Origin: Niabella insulamsoli
Lineage (GTDB): Bacteria > Bacteroidota > Bacteroidia > Chitinophagales > Chitinophagaceae
Direction: 5' to 3'
NCBI RefSeq assembly: GCF_039652435.2
Contig: NZ_CP190246.1
Coordinates: forward strand, 4,278,001-4,342,000
DNA: 64,000 bases
Positions 61,429-64,000 of the stretch are shown here, piece by piece. The notes below the pieces were generated by a model that saw only the letters and a program-made list of their open reading frames with translations, was not told the DNA's origin and made no database searches. Numbering within the stretch: position 1 is the first letter of the stretch; each line of letters starts with the position of its first letter. The translations under genes and the position numbers were made by a program.

Positions 61429-63909
61429 ATGGCTACAGTAACCACATATCAATTTTCAGAACCCGCCAAACAGGCCTTGCATATTGCCCGGCAAATTGCA
61501 AAGGAATACAATCACCTCACCTATGGAGCGCCTCATTTGCTCAAAGCCTTTATGCATAAAGACCTGCCGCTTCTTAAAACGATAGAGGCCCGCGGCGGCG
61601 ATATGTATTATATGGAAGAATGGGCGGAAATCAGGTTGGAGCAATATCCAAAATCCGGCAAGCCTGCTGCCGAGCCCGAAGCAGACGACGCAGCAGAAGC
61701 GATGTTTCGCGAGGCGGAGCATTATCAAAACAAAATGGGTTTTCACGCTATTGAACCCGAATGCCTGCTGGCCGCGATCGCTACGCCGGGCGTTAGTTTT
61801 TCTTACGAACAACTAAAAACATTTCCCTTTACCGCGCCCCAGGTTACAGCTTGGTTTTCCAGCGCTGCAGAAAATAACGGACATGATGTGGCAGCGCCGG
61901 CGCTTCCCAAAACAACTAGCTTAGGAAAAGCAGCATCAGACGCCATCAACCAGTTTTGCATTGATAAGCTGGCGCAAAATGCAGCAAAAGATGAAACCGA
62001 AATCATTGGCCGCGACAAAGAGATCCGGCAGATGTGTGAAATCATCAGTCGCAAAAACAAATCGAATGTGATTGTAACCGGCGAACCCGGCGTCGGGAAA
62101 ACCGCACTGCTGGACGGTTTTGCCAATGCCGCGGCGCAAAAGCATGTTCCTAAACACCTTAATAATATCTCCATTTTTGAATTGGATAACGGCGCATTAA
62201 TTGCCGGCGCTACTTATAAAGGAGAAATTGAAGACCGCCTTCGCAAAGTAATCAAAGAGCTTTCCGCACTGGAAAAACCTGTTTTATTTATCGATGAAAT
62301 ACACACACTGATTGATAAAAATAATCCCAATGGTGGCGCATCAGGTATTTTGAAGGGCGAGTTGGCGAAGGGAATCTTAACTGTGATCGCGACCACCACC
62401 ATAGATGAATACAGAAAAAGTATTGAAAAAGATCCCACGTTCAGCCGGCGGTTTGAAATGGTGAGGCTGGAAGAACCCGATAGCATTATTGCAGAAAAAA
62501 TGTTGCGCAACCAGGCCAGCCAATACCATCAACATCATGATTTGGAAATCGACGATGCCGTTTTTCCCGCCGCTATCAAACTGGCCAAACGTTTTGTAAA
62601 AGACCGGCGGCTTCCGGACGCGGCGCTCGACCTGCTCGACCGCACACTGGCGGTAACCCGCATGATGATTGACACATCGGGCGAAGACCTTTCGCAGTTA
62701 AAATCTAAATTGAAGGAACTCGACGCCGACAAACCGGAAGAAAACCTTAGGTGGTTATATTTTGAAACACAATCCAGCCTGAGCCCCGTGTTGCTGGCCA
62801 GGCACAACGAAGAAAAAGAGTTTGCAAAGCTTAGCGACACGGCGGAAATGTTTGCTTATCTGGATCAACTCTTTTCTGGCCTGGAAAGCATTGCGTCAGA
62901 AGAAAAAAAATCTATCGACGAAACAGACCTCAGCGCCGTTGTGGCCAATATTACAGGCATTCCGATTGGCAAAATCCAAACCAAAGAGCAGCAGAGGCTC
63001 GTGAATATGGAGCAGCACCTGCGGCAGCGTGTCATCGGCCAGGATCATGCACTGAAAACCGTTTCGGAAGCCATTCTCGAATCGCGCTCCGGGCTTAATA
63101 AAGCCGGCCAGCCCATCGCTTCATTTTTCTTTCTGGGGCCAACCGGAACCGGCAAAACCGAACTGGCCAAGTCGCTGGCTGCATTTCTTTTTCAGGATGA
63201 AAACTCAATCATTCGCTTTGACATGAGCGAGTTTAAAGAAGAGCACTCCGCCGCGTTGTTGTATGGCGCGCCGCCCGGTTATGTCGGCTATGAAGAAGGT
63301 GGCATGCTGGTGAATAAAATCAGGCAACAGCCTTATGCCATCGTCTTATTTGATGAAATAGAAAAAGCGCACCCTTCTGTTTTTGATATTTTTCTTCAAA
63401 TTCTGGATGAAGGGAAAATGCATGACCGGCTGGGCAAATCAGGCGACTTCTCTAACGCCGTCATCCTTTTCACATCCAACATCGGCGCAGAGCATATTAT
63501 TACTGCTTTTGGCGAAGGAAAGATTCCGAGGTCGGACGAGCTGATGGAAATCATGGCGCGCTTTTTCCGCCCCGAATTTTTGGCGCGTGTGACAGAGATT
63601 ATTCCTTTCGCACCGATTAGTAAGGAAAATGTTCTGAATATTTTCAACATTCATCTCAAACCGTTAGTTCAACAATTACAACAGAAAAATATTACGCTGA
63701 TTGTAAATGAAGACGCAGCCGCACACCTGGCGCTGCTGGGCTTTACGCCTAAATATGGCGTGCGCCCGTTGAAAGGAGTTATACGCACAGAACTGCGAAA
63801 GCCTTTGAGCAGAATGTTGGTAACGGAGCAATTAAAAAGCGGGGACACCGTTACGGCTCAGCTTAGCGAAGATGGGGAAAACAAAAAAATCGATTGGGTG
63901 GTGGCATAG
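61429..63909 (+). CDS. tssH: T6SS sheath-disassembly ATPase ClpV (TssH)
   Basis: ClpV is a hexameric AAA+ unfoldase that recycles contracted sheath. The 826-residue protein has a Clp N-terminal repeat domain (about 1-165), a first AAA domain with Walker A GEPGVGKT (about 218-225) and Walker B VLFIDEIHTL, a coiled-coil middle domain and a second AAA domain with GPTGTGKTE (about 569-577) and VLFDEIEKAHP. The C-terminal ClpB-like domain is complete. The architecture cannot itself separate ClpV from ClpB, but the T6SS genes on both sides decide it. A short N-terminus differs from ClpB of other loci. Confidence 0.9.
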   Translation: MATVTTYQFSEPAKQALHIARQIAKEYNHLTYGAPHLLKAFMHKDLPLLKTIEARGGDMYYMEEWAEIRLEQYPKSGKPAAEPEADDAAEAMFREAEHYQNKMGFHAIEPECLLAAIATPGVSFSYEQLKTFPFTAPQVTAWFSSAAENNGHDVAAPALPKTTSLGKAASDAINQFCIDKLAQNAAKDETEIIGRDKEIRQMCEIISRKNKSNVIVTGEPGVGKTALLDGFANAAAQKHVPKHLNNISIFELDNGALIAGATYKGEIEDRLRKVIKELSALEKPVLFIDEIHTLIDKNNPNGGASGILKGELAKGILTVIATTTIDEYRKSIEKDPTFSRRFEMVRLEEPDSIIAEKMLRNQASQYHQHHDLEIDDAVFPAAIKLAKRFVKDRRLPDAALDLLDRTLAVTRMMIDTSGEDLSQLKSKLKELDADKPEENLRWLYFETQSSLSPVLLARHNEEKEFAKLSDTAEMFAYLDQLFSGLESIASEEKKSIDETDLSAVVANITGIPIGKIQTKEQQRLVNMEQHLRQRVIGQDHALKTVSEAILESRSGLNKAGQPIASFFFLGPTGTGKTELAKSLAAFLFQDENSIIRFDMSEFKEEHSAALLYGAPPGYVGYEEGGMLVNKIRQQPYAIVLFDEIEKAHPSVFDIFLQILDEGKMHDRLGKSGDFSNAVILFTSNIGAEHIITAFGEGKIPRSDELMEIMARFFRPEFLARVTEIIPFAPISKENVLNIFNIHLKPLVQQLQQKNITLIVNEDAAAHLALLGFTPKYGVRPLKGVIRTELRKPLSRMLVTEQLKSGDTVTAQLSEDGENKKIDWVVA

Positions 63910-63965
63910 CGGCCGGCATCCCCAAAAACAGTTAATAATTATTCTAACAATTTAAAAAAAACGTC

Positions 63966-64000
63966 ATGAATGATAACTATGGAATCGGTGGCAACGAAGT
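63966..64000 (+). CDS. Start of a further T6SS gene, probably sheath subunit TssB (cut by window edge)
   Basis: Only 35 bases are visible, from an ATG 56 nt after the tssH stop, reading MNDNYGIGGNE. The beginning resembles T6SSiii sheath small subunits, which start with a short Tyr/Gly-Ile-Gly-Gly stretch. With TssC, TssQ and TssR also missing from the window, the remaining sheath and envelope genes probably follow. Too short for certainty. Confidence 0.45.
   Translation, partial: MNDNYGIGGNE

Noticed and set aside
47517..63909. Contractile-tail genes as a prophage or extracellular contractile injection system
   Set aside because: TssK, TssN, TssO, DUF4123, PAAR and ClpV are T6SS-specific, and no capsid, terminase, lysis or tail-fibre genes are present.

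Overview
The window looks like a chromosome segment of a Bacteroidota bacterium, most likely of the Chitinophagaceae type. The signs are a SusC/SusD pair under a FecI/FecR-type sigma/anti-sigma pair, DUF2911 and TIGR02757 proteins, weak Shine-Dalgarno sequences, and a type VI secretion system of the Bacteroidota-specific class (T6SSiii). The assignment is inferred from gene families; no rRNA gene is present to confirm it.

Region 1 (1-8880) is the right end of an AT-rich integrated island. It carries a type I restriction-modification operon (hsdM, cut by the window edge, then hsdS) fused by 1-nt stop/start overlaps to an ABC-type ATPase and, 2 nt further, an HNH nuclease. This pair resembles Septu-like (PtuA/PtuB) defence. 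An attC-like hairpin, an erythromycin-esterase-family gene and a tyrosine recombinase follow. The island ends in the displaced 3' part of a tRNA-Met(CAT) gene that still has its own terminator; the intact tRNA and the left end lie outside the window.

Region 2 (9.2-16.1 kb) is a nutrient-uptake locus: ECF sigma factor, FecR anti-sigma factor, SusC-type TonB transporter with a signalling STN domain, and SusD lipoprotein, closed by a strong terminator. No degradative enzyme is attached.

Region 3 (16.2-47.4 kb) is ordinary core and housekeeping DNA: comB, gcvT, penicillin-binding/beta-lactamase-fold hydrolases, a Fic protein that has lost its catalytic His, metB/metC-type PLP enzyme, DUF2911 pair, acpH, MazG-like hydrolase, deoxyhypusine-synthase homologue, M28 peptidase, rpiB, tatC, a CBS/CorC membrane protein, gmk, bestrophin, murA (with Asp in place of the fosfomycin-target Cys), SCO and DUF420 proteins, a PQQ-type sugar dehydrogenase, an epimerase with no canonical start codon, an SMR exporter, GDP-mannose and Kdo precursor enzymes. 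Intergenic spaces hold a three-copy palindromic repeat family and a tandem pair of ~164-nt repeats with a conserved hairpin.

Region 4 (47.5-64.0 kb) is a T6SSiii locus in two divergent halves. Leftward: tssG, tssN, tssK, tssO, a PKD-domain protein (probably tssP), tssE, tssF (baseplate and trans-envelope parts). Rightward: hcp/tssD, vgrG/tssI, a DUF4123 adaptor, a PAAR protein, a 644-aa protein with a serine-less alpha/beta-hydrolase elbow, a metzincin-type zinc protease, tssH/clpV, and the first codons of a probable tssB. The adaptor-PAAR-pseudohydrolase-protease block looks like the cargo module of the machine and is the most novel part of the window; no obvious immunity gene accompanies it.
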